A stretch of DNA of 7,003 nt, taken from assembly GCA_031263835.1 (NCBI GenBank), contig JAISEZ010000121.1, forward strand, positions 1 to 7,003, in the 5' to 3' direction. Each line of letters opens with the position of its first letter. Within the stretch, counting starts at the first letter, position 1. Shown here piece after piece: positions 5,067-7,003 of the stretch. Both the position numbers and the translations under genes were made by a program. Under the pieces are notes generated by a model. The model was given only the letters and a program-made list of their open reading frames with translations, did no database searches and had not been told where the DNA came from. The stretch comes from Tannerella sp. (lineage in GTDB: Bacteria > Bacteroidota > Bacteroidia > Bacteroidales > Tannerellaceae).

Positions 5067-7003
5067 ATGATGATAAAAAAACTGATTACGTTATGTTTTT
5101 GTGCAGGCATTTTGTTGACCTCATGTGCTGAAGAAGCCGTGATACACGTCACCCGCCTGCGTTGCGAAGGACTGGTCGATCCGAAAGGGATAGATCTGAA
5201 TGCGCCCCGGTTGAGTTGGGAACTCGCTTCCGACAGCCGGAACATCCGGCAAACCGGATATCAAATTCTTGTGGCCTCCTCTCTGGATAAACTCAATGCC
5301 GGCGAAGGAGATTTGTGGGATTCGAAACGGGTCAAGTCCGGCGAATCCGTGCTGGTGCCTTATAGCGGCAGCGAATTGAAAAGCCGTGCGGAATGTTACT
5401 GGAAAGTGAAAGTGACGACCAGCCGGGGAACGTCCGAATGGAGCGAGCCGGCCGCCTGGACGATGGGACTGCTTGATCTGTCGGACTGGAAAGCCGCCTG
5501 GACGGGGCTGGACAAAAGCGGTCCGCAGGATGAGCTTGAGGAACGGACACGCCTGGCCGCCCGTTATTTCCGGAAGGAATTTCAGGCCGAAGACAAGGCC
5601 ATCCAAAAGGCCGTCCTTTATATCTCCGGACTGGGACTGTACGAGGCTTTCCTCAACGGCGCCAGAATCGGCGAACAGGTGTTGTCGCCCACGCCTACGG
5701 ACTATACAAAGGCGGTCAAGTACAATACGTTTGACGTGACCGGCCGCGTGACGAAAGGCGTCAATGCCCTCGGTGTAACGCTGGGCAACGGCCGTTTCTT
5801 CGGGATGCGGAGTCCGAACTCGGACAAGTCCAATCCCCGCTTCGGTTTTCCGAAGATGAGGACGCAGCTGGAAATCACCTATGCCGACGGCAGTGTGCAA
5901 ACCGTGGCGAGCGACGACACGTGGCGAGTGAGTGCCGATGGCCCGATTCGCACCAACAACGAGTTCGACGGCGAAGAATACGACGCGCGGATGGAACTCA
6001 CGGGCTGGACGCAAGCCGGCTACGACGACGCCGGCTGGATACAGTCCGAACCGGTGGAAGCGCCGGACGGCGTACTGGAAGCCCAGCTGAACCGGAACAT
6101 CAAGGTCATGGAAACGCTCAAGCCCGTTGGCATCAAGGAGGTCAAGCCGGGCATGTACATACTGGACATGGGGCAGAACATGGTCGGCTGGCTGCGGATG
6201 AACGTCAGCGGCAAGAGCGGTACGGAAGTGAAACTTCGCTTTGCCGAAGCGGTGAAACCGGACGGAACGCTTTATATGGACAATCTCCGCGACGCTCAGG
6301 TGACCGACAAATATATCCTGAAGGGCGACGGCGCGGAAAGCTGGGAACCGTCGTTCACCTATCACGGCTTCCGTTTTGTGGAAATCACCGGCTATCCGGG
6401 TACGCCGACAGTCAACGATTTCGTGGGCAAAGTCGTGTACGACGAGATGGAAGTGACCGGCCAGTTTGAAACTTCCGACCCGACGATCAATCAAATCTAC
6501 CGGAATGCCTACTGGGGTATCCGGGGGAATTACCGCGGAATGCCGACCGACTGCCCGCAGCGCGACGAACGGATGGGCTGGCTGGGCGACCGTGCCGTCG
6601 GCTCGCACGGCGAGAGTTTCATCTTCGACAACCGGAACCTGTATGCCAAATGGCTGGACGACATCGAACAGGCACAGCGCGAAGATGGCTGCATACCCAA
6701 CGTGGCGCCCACATACTGGCGACTGTACGAAGACAACATGACCTGGCCGGGCGCCTACGTGATCATCGCCAACATGCTGTACGACCAGTACGGCGACCGG
6801 CGTCCCATCGCCAGGCATTATGCCTCGATGAAGAAATGGATCGACCACATACGCAAAAATTATCTGAAGGACAACATTATGGCGAAAGACGTTTACGGAG
6901 ACTGGTGCATGCCGCCGGAACGGCCGGAGCTGATTCACTCCAAAGACCCGGCGCGCAAAACCGACGGAGCCGTTCTGAGCACCACGTTCTACTATCGCAT
7001 GTT
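5067..7003 (+). CDS. GH78 alpha-L-rhamnosidase lipoprotein (3'-truncated by window)
   Basis: The first 645 codons of an enzyme that usually has about 900 aa; the rest lies beyond the window. It hydrolyses terminal alpha-L-rhamnose from pectic or other plant glycans and glycosides. ATG at 5067 is followed at once by a second in-frame ATG at 5070, and an A-rich rather than Shine-Dalgarno leader precedes it. Residues 1-19 are a lipoprotein signal with lipobox LTSC (Cys20). The mature start CAEE has acidic residues, compatible with the export signal of surface lipoproteins in this phylum. Domains: fibronectin-III-like module (about 26-137), rhamnosidase N-terminal beta domain (about 159-330, with GEEYDAR at 302-308), concanavalin-like domain (about 351-450, with GQNMVGW at 369-375), then the six-hairpin catalytic domain from about 465. 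DCPQRDERMGWLGD at 495-508 is the GH78 signature, and Glu501 is the expected general acid. The general-base Glu should lie past the window edge. The frame is intact throughout. Exact substrate cannot be told. Confidence 0.95.
   Translation, partial: MMIKKLITLCFCAGILLTSCAEEAVIHVTRLRCEGLVDPKGIDLNAPRLSWELASDSRNIRQTGYQILVASSLDKLNAGEGDLWDSKRVKSGESVLVPYSGSELKSRAECYWKVKVTTSRGTSEWSEPAAWTMGLLDLSDWKAAWTGLDKSGPQDELEERTRLAARYFRKEFQAEDKAIQKAVLYISGLGLYEAFLNGARIGEQVLSPTPTDYTKAVKYNTFDVTGRVTKGVNALGVTLGNGRFFGMRSPNSDKSNPRFGFPKMRTQLEITYADGSVQTVASDDTWRVSADGPIRTNNEFDGEEYDARMELTGWTQAGYDDAGWIQSEPVEAPDGVLEAQLNRNIKVMETLKPVGIKEVKPGMYILDMGQNMVGWLRMNVSGKSGTEVKLRFAEAVKPDGTLYMDNLRDAQVTDKYILKGDGAESWEPSFTYHGFRFVEITGYPGTPTVNDFVGKVVYDEMEVTGQFETSDPTINQIYRNAYWGIRGNYRGMPTDCPQRDERMGWLGDRAVGSHGESFIFDNRNLYAKWLDDIEQAQREDGCIPNVAPTYWRLYEDNMTWPGAYVIIANMLYDQYGDRRPIARHYASMKKWIDHIRKNYLKDNIMAKDVYGDWCMPPERPELIHSKDPARKTDGAVLSTTFYYRM

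Noticed and set aside
5121..6938. 605-codon open frame on the - strand
   Set aside because: It is antisense to the rhamnosidase, whose domains and motifs are clear; the open frame is a by-product of codon bias.

Overview
The window looks like chromosomal DNA of a Bacteroidota species, most likely a gut or oral Bacteroidales. Four things point there: a SprE/PorW-family TPR lipoprotein, a GH78 rhamnosidase lipoprotein, no Shine-Dalgarno at the second gene, and several TAnnTTTG-type -7 promoter elements, the Bacteroidota housekeeping consensus. The genus cannot be read from the sequence. The two long genes are clearly more GC-rich than the DNA between them.

Layout, all principal genes on the + strand. 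(1) 1-72: end of an upstream intergenic region with a weak terminator-like hairpin. (2) 73-3420: an 1115-aa TPR lipoprotein related to SprE/PorW of the type IX secretion and gliding machinery, started by GTG. (3) 3421-3540: an unusual block of 8-bp-period repeats in two inverted arms that could fold into a 43-position hairpin. (4) 3541-4008: no convincing protein gene, but a candidate structured small RNA (about 3758-3910) with a promoter-like sequence, two GUGA-capped hairpins sharing a 13-nt core, and an intrinsic terminator. (5) 4009-4083: tRNA-Val(GAC), with its own -7 element just upstream and a strong terminator just downstream. (6) 4140-5066: about 930 bp with no recognisable gene, containing a doubtful 129-codon ORF and several hairpins, including a 58-nt near-perfect one at 4775-4832. 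(7) 5067 to the window end: the first 645 codons of a GH78 alpha-L-rhamnosidase lipoprotein, cut by the window edge after the catalytic acid motif.

The genes do not form one operon. The secretion lipoprotein, the candidate sRNA and the tRNA each appear to be their own transcription unit. The rhamnosidase probably starts a new unit, perhaps part of a glycan-utilisation locus continuing beyond the window. The least explained material is the candidate sRNA and the octamer inverted repeat; neither function can be proven from sequence alone.
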